Assembly: GCA_003161435.1 (NCBI GenBank)
Contig: PMOS01000004.1
Span: forward strand, 1-64,000
Length of the DNA stretch: 64,000 bases
Direction of reading: 5' to 3'
DNA from: Vulcanimicrobiota bacterium
GTDB lineage: Bacteria > Vulcanimicrobiota > Vulcanimicrobiia > Vulcanimicrobiales > Vulcanimicrobiaceae
Below are positions 26,887-34,300 of this stretch, one piece after another. Every line of letters begins with the position of its first letter. Position 1 is the first letter of the stretch. The position numbers and the translations under genes are program-made. The notes below the pieces were generated by a model. It ran no database searches. It was not told where the DNA came from and saw nothing but the letters and a program-made list of their open reading frames with translations.

Positions 26887-27342
26887 GTGCGCGTCATCGT
26901 GGTGGGCGGCAGCGCCTCGAAGGTTGGGAAGACCATTCTTGCGTGCACCCTCGTCCGCCGCGAGCCGGGGCGGTGCGTCGCGATGAAGGTGAGCGTGACC
27001 GAGCGTGATGTGCCGACACGCGTGTCTGTCGAACGGGGGGCCGAGAACGGACGGCACGGCGACACGGGACGGTTGCTCGACGCGGGCGCGAGCGCCGTCG
27101 TTTGGGTGACCGTTTCGCGGCGGCGTGTTCGCGACGGACTGGCCCTGGGTCTGGTGCACGCGCGAGCGCTTCGCCCGCAGGTCCTGATCGTCGAATCCAC
27201 ATCCGCCGGCATACACCTCCAGCGCTTCGAATCGTCCTGGTTCGTCGCGGGGCCGGGTGAGTGGAAGCCGTGGGCAGCCGAGCACCGCGACCGAGCGACG
27301 CGCGTCGTCGCGAGCACGTCGCTGATCACCGCAGCATCGTGA
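26887..27342 (+). CDS. MobB-like P-loop protein
   Basis: A 151-residue protein with an N-terminal beta strand and P-loop-like RVIVVGGSASKVGKTILACTLV. The loop reads SASKVGKT, with Ser at the usual Gly/Ala position. It resembles MobB-type proteins that assist molybdopterin guanine dinucleotide assembly, and it lies between aioA and moeA, with its stop overlapping the moeA GTG. Both GTG starts fit the tight spacing. The MobB assignment rests on loop plus context. Confidence 0.6.
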   Translation: MRVIVVGGSASKVGKTILACTLVRREPGRCVAMKVSVTERDVPTRVSVERGAENGRHGDTGRLLDAGASAVVWVTVSRRRVRDGLALGLVHARALRPQVLIVESTSAGIHLQRFESSWFVAGPGEWKPWAAEHRDRATRVVASTSLITAAS

Positions 27343-28553
27343 TCGCATCACGGCCGGCGTTGGTCTCTTTTCCCGACGCGTTGCACGCGGTACTGGAGGC
27401 CGTGCCGCAGGCCGCGGTCGTAGAGGTTGCGTTACGTGCGGCACGCGATCGGGTACTCGCGCAGCCCGCGTTCGCCTCGGACGATATTGTACCGTTCGCG
27501 CGTGCCGCGATGGACGGCTTTGCGGTATATTCGTCCGACGGCCACGGTCCGCTCACCGTCGCGGCTCCGGCGTTCGCCGGCTCCGGCGATGCTGCTCACG
27601 CGCGCGGCACGGCCACGCCGATCGCGACCGGCGCAGCGCTGCCCGACGGCGCCGACGCGGTCGTCTGCGACGAAGACTCCGTCGTGAACGGGAGCGTGGT
27701 TTCGTTTGTGGTCAGTCCCGGGGCGGGTGATCACATCTTCCCGACGGGCGAAGATGCGCGTAGTGGCGATCTTCTGCTCGCGCCATGCCGCGTTCTCTCG
27801 GCAGGCGACCTCGCGCTGCTGGCCGCCGCCGGGTTCGTGCGGGTATCGGTGTTTCGGCGCCCCCGTGTGGCCGTTCTGTGCACCGGCGACGAACTCGTCG
27901 ACATCGCGACAGCGCCCGGTCGCGGACAGGTCCGCGACAGCAACGGCGTGATGCTGAGCGCAGCCGCGGAGGAGTGCGGAGCAGAGGTCGTCTGCGAACA
28001 GGTCGTCGCAGACGATCTGGCGTCGATCGAGGACGCGCTGCGCGCCGCATTCTCAACGTGCGACGTGATCCTGACGACCGGAGGCGCGTCACGCGGGCCG
28101 CGGGATCTGGTGAAGGAAGCGTGCGAACGTATCGGCGTTCGATTCGCCTTCACAGGGGTTGCGATGAAGCCGGCCCGACCGACGGCGTTCGGGGTCCTCG
28201 GCAACAAGGGGGTCTTCGTCCTGCCCGGTAATCCGGCCGCGGCCTTCGTCGCGTGGCACGCGTTGGCACGTCCGTATGTCACCGCCGCCGCGATGCGGAA
28301 ACCCGTCCGCGGTCGCCGCGGCACGCTCGCTGCGGCAGTCCGCGGAAAGACGGGCCGGTGTGTTTTCGTGCTGTGCGAGCTGCGGACGGCGACGCCCGGG
28401 TCTCTCGTCGCGGTCCCGCTCCAGAACCAGTGCTCGTCACTGGTACGCAACGCGTCTCGGGCCCGCGCGCTGATCGCGGTACCGCTTGGCACCAAGGAGC
28501 TTCCGGCGGGAGCCCCGGTCGACATCGAGGTCCTTGACGGCTCGGATGCGTAA
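27339..28553 (+). CDS. moeA: molybdopterin molybdenumtransferase MoeA
   Basis: A 404-residue enzyme inserting molybdenum into molybdopterin. Markers are DIVPFARAAMDGFAV, IATGAALPDGADAVVCDED, the FPTGEDARSGDLLL-type loop, VAVLCTGDELVD, QVRDSNGVMLSAAAEECG, ILTTGGASRGPRDLVKEA and VFVLPGNPAAAFV. The GTG at 27339 overlaps the MobB-like stop. It is probably dedicated to AioA (and SorA nearby) rather than housekeeping, judging from its place in the arsenic operon. Confidence 0.93.
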   Translation: MIASRPALVSFPDALHAVLEAVPQAAVVEVALRAARDRVLAQPAFASDDIVPFARAAMDGFAVYSSDGHGPLTVAAPAFAGSGDAAHARGTATPIATGAALPDGADAVVCDEDSVVNGSVVSFVVSPGAGDHIFPTGEDARSGDLLLAPCRVLSAGDLALLAAAGFVRVSVFRRPRVAVLCTGDELVDIATAPGRGQVRDSNGVMLSAAAEECGAEVVCEQVVADDLASIEDALRAAFSTCDVILTTGGASRGPRDLVKEACERIGVRFAFTGVAMKPARPTAFGVLGNKGVFVLPGNPAAAFVAWHALARPYVTAAAMRKPVRGRRGTLAAAVRGKTGRCVFVLCELRTATPGSLVAVPLQNQCSSLVRNASRARALIAVPLGTKELPAGAPVDIEVLDGSDA

Positions 28554-28554
28554 C

Positions 28555-28908
28555 ATGGAGGCGATGCCCACCTCCCGCTGTGTCCCTGCCACCCGAGTTC
28601 GCGTTCGAAACTACTCTGCCGAGGCCGACCTCCTCAAAGCGCTCGGTGATCCGCACCGGCTGAACATCGTAGCCGTGCTCGCGTCGACGCCGCATGCGGT
28701 CTGCGTCTGCGATTTAGTCGACGGCTTGCCGATCGGGCAGTCGTCCGTATCGCATCATCTTGCCATTCTGCGGGATGCGGGTATCGTCAAGAGCGAGCGC
28801 CGCGGTAATTGGGCTTACTATACGCTCGTGCCCGGTCTGCGTCTCCGCTTGCGCACGGCGTTCAGCGAGATACTTCCGACTGCGAAGCGTTTGGCGCGAG
28901 CGTCCTAG
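28555..28908 (+). CDS. arsR: ArsR-family arsenic repressor (first copy)
   Basis: A winged-helix protein of about 117 residues with the arsenic-sensing motif AVCVCDLVDGLP in helix 3, the recognition helix GQSSVSHHLAILRDAGIV and the wing KSERRGNWAYYTL. The two cysteines of CVC match classic ArsR metalloid binding. Several nearby ATGs (28546, 28555, 28564) could be the start; the gene follows moeA within a few bases. It should repress the arsenic operons and release DNA on binding As(III). Confidence 0.9.
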   Translation: MEAMPTSRCVPATRVRVRNYSAEADLLKALGDPHRLNIVAVLASTPHAVCVCDLVDGLPIGQSSVSHHLAILRDAGIVKSERRGNWAYYTLVPGLRLRLRTAFSEILPTAKRLARAS

Positions 28909-28912
28909 AAGG

Positions 28913-29371
28913 TTGCCGGCGGCCTCCTGGTCCGTAGTCGCACTCGCTGCGCTCGGCATCTTTGCCGGCGCGAATCTCGCATTTCAGGCTCTCGTCAACA
29001 CGCAGCTCAGAGCGTTCGTGGCGACGCCGTTGCGTTCGAGCTTCGTGAGCTACGTCGGCGGAACGATCTGCTGTCTGATCCTGCTCGCCGCGACGCGCCA
29101 ATCGGCCAACGTTTTCGATCCGGCGATGCGCACGAATTGGTGGCTTTGGACCGGTGGCATTTACGGCCTCGTCTACCTCGCGATCGTTATTTGGCTGATC
29201 CCGAAGCTCGGTGCGGCCCCTGTGCTGGCCCTCGTGATCGCGGGACAGATGGTCGCATCGCTCTGCTTCGATCACGTGGGTCTCTTCGGAATCCTGCCAC
29301 GGTCGATCGACCTCGCGAAGATCGTCGGTGTCGGATGCCTGGTGGTCGGCGTCTTCCTGATCCGCCGGTAG
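28913..29371 (+). CDS. small DMT-superfamily transporter (DUF606/YdcZ-like)
   Basis: A membrane protein of about 152 residues from TTG 28913 with five hydrophobic helices. The family-like stretches are GIFAGANLAFQALVNTQLRAFVATPLRSSFVSYVGGT and GGIYGLVYLAIVIWLIPKLGAAPVLALVIAGQMVASL, ending DHVGLFG...GVFLIRR. This is the YdcZ/DUF606 half-size drug-metabolite transporter. Longer reading frames upstream run inside arsR and are rejected. Given its place between two arsR genes it may move an arsenic or phosphonate compound, but the substrate is unknown. Confidence 0.8.
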   Translation: MPAASWSVVALAALGIFAGANLAFQALVNTQLRAFVATPLRSSFVSYVGGTICCLILLAATRQSANVFDPAMRTNWWLWTGGIYGLVYLAIVIWLIPKLGAAPVLALVIAGQMVASLCFDHVGLFGILPRSIDLAKIVGVGCLVVGVFLIRR

Positions 29372-29545
29372 GACGCCAACCCTGATCCGGTTCCTTGTTC
29401 CTGAAACCGCTTCATCAGCTTGTAACGGTCGCGTAAAGAGGCTGACGAATCGCAACGTAGGGCGACAATCCACCTCAAGCTCCGCACGCTTTGGGCGATA
29501 ACAGGTACACGCCGCCCTGCGCGGTGCTTCGAGGGAGTGCCCGTT

Positions 29546-29734
29546 ATGAAAGTGTTTGCTGTGCCGCGGCCCGCGGCGATCGAGCGCACTTCGCGGCTCG
29601 GTGAATTCGTGCGGCAGACCATCGGCCGTATCGCCGAAGTCGGTGCTCGCATCGACGAGCAACGCGCAGCGCGCGATCGTGTGAACCAGGGAAACGAGAC
29701 GGTCGACAGCGCCTTTTGGATTTATCTGCGCTAG
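29546..29734 (+). CDS. small hypothetical protein
   Basis: A 62-residue frame with ATG at 29546 and a GAGGGAG ribosome site about 9 bases upstream. The product is amphipathic and rather basic (MKVFAVPRPAAIERTSRLGE...). No domain is recognised. It lies between the DMT transporter and the second arsR. Codon use resembles neighbours, but the evidence is limited. Confidence 0.4.
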   Translation: MKVFAVPRPAAIERTSRLGEFVRQTIGRIAEVGARIDEQRAARDRVNQGNETVDSAFWIYLR

Positions 29735-29780
29735 CATCTGTCTAACGGCCAGACCACGCTGATTCTCGGCAAGATACGCT

Positions 29781-29826
29781 ATATTGACAGATGTTGATAT
29801 AGCCGCTAATATCGACCTATGTCGAT
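29781..29826 (+). promoter_or_regulatory. two ArsR-type operators over the second arsR start
   Basis: The imperfect palindrome ATATTGACAGATGTTGATAT (29781-29800) is followed by the perfect ATCGAC-CTAT-GTCGAT (29811-29826), which covers the arsR ATG at 29819. AT-rich TTGA/TCAA-type half-sites are typical of ArsR operators. The second site matches the one before aioB. Confidence 0.7.
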
Positions 29827-30148
29827 GCAGCATTGCTGCCCGCCCGACGGCCGCGAAGTCGACCGCGCCGGCGAGGCCGTCCTCTTCAAAGCCCTTTCCG
29901 ATCCGCACCGTCTGGCGATCGTGGCGATGCTGAGCGCCGCCGCCGACGAGATCTGCGTCTGCAATTTCACCTCAGAGCTCCCGCTCAATCAACCCACCGT
30001 GTCTCACCACTTGCGGATATTGAGGGAGGCGGCCCTCGTAACGTGCGAGAGACGCGGGACCTGGGTGTACTACCGCCTGTCGAGCGACGCGGGCGCTCGT
30101 ATCGCGTCCGCCGTCAGCTCCATCCTTTCGGAGGCCATTGCCGCATGA
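29819..30148 (+). CDS. arsR: ArsR-family arsenic repressor (second copy)
   Basis: A 109-residue repressor with EICVCNFTSEL in helix 3, recognition helix NQPTVSHHLRILREAALV, wing CERRGTWVYYRL, and an extra Cys-Cys pair near the N-terminus (HCCPP, residues 5-9). The N-terminal CC pair together with CVC could give a three-cysteine As(III) site. Its start lies inside a palindromic operator, so it should be autoregulated. It heads the operon arsR-arsI-small gene-aquaporin-arsC, with overlapping or abutting genes. Confidence 0.92.
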   Translation: MSMQHCCPPDGREVDRAGEAVLFKALSDPHRLAIVAMLSAAADEICVCNFTSELPLNQPTVSHHLRILREAALVTCERRGTWVYYRLSSDAGARIASAVSSILSEAIAA

Positions 30149-30585
30149 AGATGCATCTCAACCTCGCCACCTGCGACCTCGAGCGCAGCGTCGCGTTCTA
30201 TTCCACGCTGCTTGGCGCAACACCGACAAAACGACTCGCCGACTATGCCCTCTTCGTAACAGACGAACCGGGCCTTGAACTTGCGCTCGATCTCGACGCG
30301 GATGCGCAAGCCGGTCGCGGCCAACACTTCGGAATCGTGGTCGACAGCGCTCAGGCAGTGGACGCACAAATCGCGCGGCTCGAGAACGCCGGTTATGAGG
30401 TAGACATCGAGCGCGAAGAGACGTGTTGCTATGCGAATCAGACCAAGGTCTGGGCGAGCGATCCCGAGGGCCGGCGGTGGGAAACCTACGTCGTGCACGA
30501 GGACACGGAGAACCGCGACGATGCTGATACGACGTGCTGCCGCACCGAAACGGCCGTCGCTGCCGGCGCAACCTGCTGCACGTAA
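30145..30585 (+). CDS. arsI: ArsI/CadI-type C-As lyase (glyoxalase fold)
   Basis: A 146-residue vicinal-oxygen-chelate protein. Metal ligands expected for ArsI are present: His4 (MHLNLAT), His61 (GQHFGIVV) and Glu113 (WETYVVHE). The substrate-binding vicinal pair Cys94-Cys95 is in EETCCYANQTKVW. ArsI cleaves the carbon-arsenic bond of trivalent organoarsenicals. The tail carries two more Cys-Cys pairs (TTCC and ATCC). The ATG overlaps the arsR stop by 4 bases. Cadmium-induced CadI proteins share the fold, but the arsenic context favours ArsI. Confidence 0.9.
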   Translation: MKMHLNLATCDLERSVAFYSTLLGATPTKRLADYALFVTDEPGLELALDLDADAQAGRGQHFGIVVDSAQAVDAQIARLENAGYEVDIEREETCCYANQTKVWASDPEGRRWETYVVHEDTENRDDADTTCCRTETAVAAGATCCT

Positions 30586-30586
30586 A

Positions 30587-30778
30587 ATGAATCGCCTCGT
30601 CCTCCGGTTGCGAATGCTTTTGGGCTACGTGCCAAACATGGAGTGGCTGCGTGCCCAACTGACTCGCGCGGTCGTGCTCGACCGGGCGCGCGCGCATGCC
30701 GCCATCGCGGAGATGGAACGCTGCTTGGCGCTTCGAGAGCGTGGCGGGAGCTGCGGGCGCCTTCATGTGCTCCGATGA
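30587..30778 (+). CDS. small basic protein in the ars operon
   Basis: A 63-residue frame whose ATG starts two bases after the arsI stop and whose own stop overlaps the aquaporin ATG (ATGA). It is basic and helical (RLRMLLGYVPNMEWLRAQLTRAVVL..., two cysteines near the end). No family is recognised. The tight coupling on both sides argues that it is translated. Confidence 0.5.
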   Translation: MNRLVLRLRMLLGYVPNMEWLRAQLTRAVVLDRARAHAAIAEMERCLALRERGGSCGRLHVLR

Positions 30779-31491
30779 GCCTGCGGCCTGCGGCGGCGGA
30801 GTTCATCGGAACCGCGTTCCTACTGCTGGCCGTGGTCGGTTCCGGTATCATGGCTCAGCGCTTGTTCGGCAACAACCTCGGTTTGGCGCTCCTGGCGAAT
30901 GCCATCGCCACGGGCGGCGCGTTAGTCGCGCTCATCCTGGCATTTGGGCCGATCTCCGGCGCGCATTTCAATCCGGCGGTCACCCTCGCGGACGCGTGGC
31001 AGGGCGGGGTTCCCTGGGCCTCCGTAGCGCCCTACATCGGGGCGCAAGTAGTCGGGGCGCTTTGCGGTACGGCGCTCGCCAATGGCATGTTCGGCTTGCC
31101 GCTCTTCTTTCCGTCGCATCACGCCCGCGGCGGCGCGCCGCTTCTCGTTAGCGAGTTCGTCGCGACATTCGGGCTGCTCGCCACGATTTGGGGCTGCGTT
31201 CGCACTCGGCTCGGTGTTACACCGTTCGCCGTAGCGGCGTATATTGTCGGCGCCTACTGGTTTACGCCGTCCACGTCGTTCGCAAATCCCGCCGTTACGA
31301 TCGCGCGATCACTGAGCGATACCTTCGCCGGAATTCGGCCGGTGGACGTTCCACTCTTTATCGTCGCGCAACTGCTCGGAGCGTTTGCCGCGACCGCAGT
31401 TTTCGCTTGGCTTTCCCCAATCGGTCCTACGACGGCGCGAGAGGTCGTCGTCGCGCATCCGGAGGTTCGTCATGAGCTCGTCAGTCCGTAA
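30775..31491 (+). CDS. aquaporin (MIP family), probable arsenite channel
   Basis: A 238-residue channel with six helices and two NPA loops: GAHFNPAVTLADAW and SFANPAVTIARSLSDTFAGI. In several bacteria an aquaporin replaces ArsB in ars operons: arsenate reduced by ArsC leaves the cell as As(OH)3 through this channel. The order arsR-aqp-arsC here fits that pattern. The ATG overlaps the small upstream gene, and arsC starts before its stop (20-base overlap). Confidence 0.9.
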   Translation: MSLRPAAAEFIGTAFLLLAVVGSGIMAQRLFGNNLGLALLANAIATGGALVALILAFGPISGAHFNPAVTLADAWQGGVPWASVAPYIGAQVVGALCGTALANGMFGLPLFFPSHHARGGAPLLVSEFVATFGLLATIWGCVRTRLGVTPFAVAAYIVGAYWFTPSTSFANPAVTIARSLSDTFAGIRPVDVPLFIVAQLLGAFAATAVFAWLSPIGPTTAREVVVAHPEVRHELVSP

Positions 31492-31882
31492 CGCGAAACC
31501 TTCGGTCCTCTTCGTTTGCCGCCATAACACCGGCCGCTCCCAGATGGCCGAAGCATATCTTCGCCGGCTCGCCGGCGATCGTGTGACCGTCGCCTCCGCC
31601 GGCACGATCGCGGCCGACGCACCCGACCCCGGTGTCGTCGCGGTCATGGCCGAGGACGGCATCGACATCAGTATGGCCCGGCCGAAGCTGCTCGATGCGG
31701 AGAACGTCCGCCAAGCCGATCGCATCATCACGATGGGATGCGACGTCGAGGGCGTGCCGCGCATCGACGACGACTGGGGTCTTCCGGACCCGAAGGGACA
31801 GGCACTCGAACGCGTTCGCGAGATCCGCGACATGGTCAAGGCGAAGGTTCAGACGCTCGTTACCGGCTTGGAGTTCGCCTGA
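31472..31882 (+). CDS. arsC: arsenate reductase ArsC (low-molecular-weight phosphatase type)
   Basis: A 136-residue enzyme with the P-loop VLFVCRHNTGRSQMAEA (C-x5-R-S) and the Asp-Pro of LPDPKGQ that serves as general acid. It reduces As(V) to As(III). The overlap with the aquaporin gene couples production of arsenite to its exit channel. The second redox cysteine pair typical of thioredoxin-coupled ArsC is not obvious: only Cys near CDVEGVP is seen. The exact reductant is therefore unclear. Confidence 0.9.
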   Translation: MSSSVRNAKPSVLFVCRHNTGRSQMAEAYLRRLAGDRVTVASAGTIAADAPDPGVVAVMAEDGIDISMARPKLLDAENVRQADRIITMGCDVEGVPRIDDDWGLPDPKGQALERVREIRDMVKAKVQTLVTGLEFA

Positions 31883-31894
31883 CGAGCGCTCTCT

Positions 31895-32401
31895 TCAGAG
31901 CAGCTTCTCCATCGCCATGACGTCGACGAAGCGTCCGTCGAGCCGCCCTTGGTTGCGAAAGACGCCGACCTCGCGAAAGCCGGTCTTGCGGTACAGTGCC
32001 TGCCCGTTCGCGTTGACCGGGAGCGTGAAAAGCACGATCTTGTAGAAGCCGTTTTGGCGAGCGAGCCGCTCGGCCGCGACGAGCAGCGCGAAGCCGACGC
32101 CGGTTCCGCGCGCTTCCCGCGCCACGTACACCGACAAGTCGACGACGCCGTCGTACGCGCAACGATGCGAGTATCGGTTGAGCGAGCACCAGCCGACCGT
32201 GACGCCGTCGCGCTCCGCCACGACCACCGCGTAGCGGCCGCCATGATCGGCCCACCACGCGGCGATGTCGCCGGCGCTTTTCGGATCCTCGTCGAGCGTC
32301 GCGACGCGATCGGCGATGCCTTCGTTGTAGATCGCTCGAATCGCGGCGACGTCTCCATTGGCGGCGTTGCGCACGGCGACGGCGCGTGATACCGGCGTCA
32401 T
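31895..32401 (-). CDS. GNAT acetyltransferase, ArsN1/phosphinothricin type
   Basis: A 168-residue acetyltransferase close to the phosphinothricin/arsinothricin group. It opens with VRNAANGDVAAIRAIYNEGIADRVATLDEDP, then has the acetyl-CoA loop VAREARGTGVGFALL (V-x-x-x-x-R-x-x-G-x-G) and the Tyr of NGQALYRKTGF. Enzymes of this kind acetylate the alpha-amino group of phosphinothricin or arsinothricin. Its place 12 bp beyond arsC, facing it, supports the arsenical role (ArsN1), but related PAT enzymes look the same. Confidence 0.8.
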   Translation of the reverse strand: MTPVSRAVAVRNAANGDVAAIRAIYNEGIADRVATLDEDPKSAGDIAAWWADHGGRYAVVVAERDGVTVGWCSLNRYSHRCAYDGVVDLSVYVAREARGTGVGFALLVAAERLARQNGFYKIVLFTLPVNANGQALYRKTGFREVGVFRNQGRLDGRFVDVMAMEKLL

Positions 32402-32504
32402 GGCGATATGCTAACCGGACGGCGAGGATTGTCAATCTCGCCGGCCCCGAGGAAAAGCGTCCGAGGTTCGGAAACCCCTGGCTCACATACGTGAGGAGGT
32501 CTTC

Positions 32505-33707
32505 GTGAGGAAGATCGGTCGTCGTCGTTTTCTGGCCGGCTCGGTCGCCGCGCTCGGCGCCTCAGCGCTCCCGGCGCGCGCGCTCGCCGATTCGGTTCAG
32601 CTCCCGTTCGCGAACGGCGAACGTCCGCTGCTGGCGTTTCCGCAGAAACGGCCGCTCCTCGTGCTGTCGCCGAGGCCGCCACAGCTCGAGACGCCGTTCG
32701 CCGTGTTCGATCAGGGCGTGTATACGCCCAACGACGCGTTCTTCGTCCGCTGGCATCTGAGCAACATCCCGCAGCACGTCGACGCGAGCGCGCACCGCAT
32801 CGCGGTCACCGGCGAGGTGAACACTCCGCTCTCGCTTTCGCTCGCCGACCTCGCGGCGTTGCCGCAAGTCGAGATCACGGCGGTGAACCAATGCTCGGGG
32901 AACGGTCGCGGGCTGTCGGCGCCACGCGTCGCGGGCGGACAGTGGGACAACGGCGCGATGGGCAACGCGCTCTGGACGGGGGTTCGCTTGCGCGACGTCC
33001 TCGACCGCGCCGGTCTCAAAGCGACCGCGAAGCAGGTCCAGTTCGACGGGCTCGAAGGCCCGGTGTTGCCGACGACGCCGGATTTTCGCAAGTCACTCGA
33101 CGTCGACAAGGCGCGCGGGGACGATATTCTGATTGCCTATGCGATGAACGGCGTTCCGCTGCCGTTGCTCAACGGTTTTCCGGTACGGCTCATCGTGCCC
33201 GGCTGGTATTCGACCTACTGGGTGAAGATGCTCTCGGCGATCACCGTCCTCGATCACGTCGACGACAACTTTTGGATGAAGACGGCCTATCGTATCCCCG
33301 ACACGCCGGACAATAGCGTGATGCCCGGGGCCACCGGTTTCCCCACCGTTCCGATCAACCGCATGCGCGTTCGGTCGTTCGCGACCAATGTCGTCGACGG
33401 TGCGAAGATCGACGTGAAACTGCAAGAGCTGCGCGGGATTGCGTTCGACGGGGGCAGCGGGATCAAGCGCGTCGAGGTCAGCCTCGACGGAGGCACGACC
33501 TGGCGCGATGCAGCACTCGGTCCGGACGTCGGCAAGTACAGCTTCCGGCGGTGGTCAGCCTCGTTGCAGACTCGCGCCGGCCAGACGTATACGATCGCCG
33601 TGCGTGCTACCGCGAACGACGGCGCGACGCAGCCGGCAACGCAAGGCTGGAATCCGTCGGGCTACCTGCGCAACGTGGTCGAGATGTACAAGGTGGCCGT
33701 CGGATGA
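32505..33707 (+). CDS. sorA: sulfite dehydrogenase molybdenum subunit (SorA-like)
   Basis: A 400-residue sulfite-oxidase-family enzyme. The leader MRKIGRRRFLAGS is a clear Tat signal. The molybdenum-ligating Cys is in ITAVNQCSGNGRG. Further markers are QWDNGAMGNALWTGVRLRDVLDRAG and VPGWYSTYWVKML. The C-terminal dimerisation domain runs from about 295 (VDVKLQ...). The GTG start has a GAGGAGG ribosome site. The next gene is its cytochrome c partner, overlapping by 4 bases. It oxidises sulfite to sulfate in the periplasm and would use the Mo cofactor made with the nearby MoeA. Confidence 0.93.
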   Translation: MRKIGRRRFLAGSVAALGASALPARALADSVQLPFANGERPLLAFPQKRPLLVLSPRPPQLETPFAVFDQGVYTPNDAFFVRWHLSNIPQHVDASAHRIAVTGEVNTPLSLSLADLAALPQVEITAVNQCSGNGRGLSAPRVAGGQWDNGAMGNALWTGVRLRDVLDRAGLKATAKQVQFDGLEGPVLPTTPDFRKSLDVDKARGDDILIAYAMNGVPLPLLNGFPVRLIVPGWYSTYWVKMLSAITVLDHVDDNFWMKTAYRIPDTPDNSVMPGATGFPTVPINRMRVRSFATNVVDGAKIDVKLQELRGIAFDGGSGIKRVEVSLDGGTTWRDAALGPDVGKYSFRRWSASLQTRAGQTYTIAVRATANDGATQPATQGWNPSGYLRNVVEMYKVAVG

Positions 33708-34036
33708 AACGCGTCGCGATCGCCGTCGCCGCTGTGCTGCTGTTGGGCGCGGGCGTCGCCGCAGCGGCCACGGTCGCTCCGCCGAAAGGTCCGGTTTCGA
33801 TCTCGCTCCCCGGCGACGCCGGGATGGCCTTCAAGCCCGGCCCCGGCGTCGGTGCGGCGCAGGCGAGCTGCTTGACGTGCCACTCGTCGGCGTACGTGTC
33901 CACCCAGCCGGTGCTCAGCCGCGCGCAGTGGACCGCCGAAGTCGTCAAGATGCGGACGGCCTACGGTGCGCCGATCACCGACGCGCAGGTGCCGCCGATC
34001 GTCGACTATCTCACCGCGCAGTACGGCAAGCCCTAA
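33704..34036 (+). CDS. sorB: sulfite dehydrogenase cytochrome c subunit (SorB-like)
   Basis: A 110-residue periplasmic protein with a signal peptide (about 1-22) and one c-type haem site CLTCH. A Met ligand candidate lies in VVKMRTAYGAP. It overlaps sorA (ATGA), so it should accept electrons from it. Similar short cytochromes form SorAB complexes. Confidence 0.88.
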   Translation: MKRVAIAVAAVLLLGAGVAAAATVAPPKGPVSISLPGDAGMAFKPGPGVGAAQASCLTCHSSAYVSTQPVLSRAQWTAEVVKMRTAYGAPITDAQVPPIVDYLTAQYGKP

Positions 34037-34054
34037 GCCGAGTCTCTTTGGCTT

Positions 34055-34071
34055 CCCTTTCCGGCAAAGGG
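34055..34071 (+). terminator. hairpin after sorB
   Basis: CCCTTT/AAAGGG stem of 6 bp with a 5-base loop, 19 bp beyond the sorB stop. It lacks a U-run and is therefore a weak terminator candidate. Confidence 0.4.
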
Positions 34072-34102
34072 CCGGCTCATCGGACGTGCGTTCGGAGAAG
34101 CG

Positions 34103-34258
34103 ATGCCGGGCGGCGCGCTGCCGACCGTGCAGCGCAGCGAAGAATGGTCCGCACCCGGACCAGGCGGCGTCGTCACGGTGCTGCGCTATCACATCGCCGC
34201 AGGCGTGCGCTACGTCGATGTGGCGGGATTCCCCGGACACACCGTCGGGCTTCAATAG
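34103..34258 (+). CDS. small hypothetical protein between sorB and tdh
   Basis: A 51-residue frame, ATG at 34103, preceded by GGAGAAGCG. The peptide (MPGGALPTVQRSEEWSAPGP...) includes GPGGVVTVLRYHIAAGVRYVDV and ends GHTVGLQ. No family is recognised. It may be translated, but it could be chance coding in GC-rich DNA. Confidence 0.35.
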   Translation: MPGGALPTVQRSEEWSAPGPGGVVTVLRYHIAAGVRYVDVAGFPGHTVGLQ

Positions 34259-34300
34259 CCCCGCGGGGCCGGCTCGCGCGGCTCACGAAGACCGCGACCG

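Noticed and set aside
28760-28912. Longer N-terminus for the DMT transporter inside arsR
   Set aside because: The extra residues are arsR out-of-frame sequence rich in Arg and Cys without membrane character.
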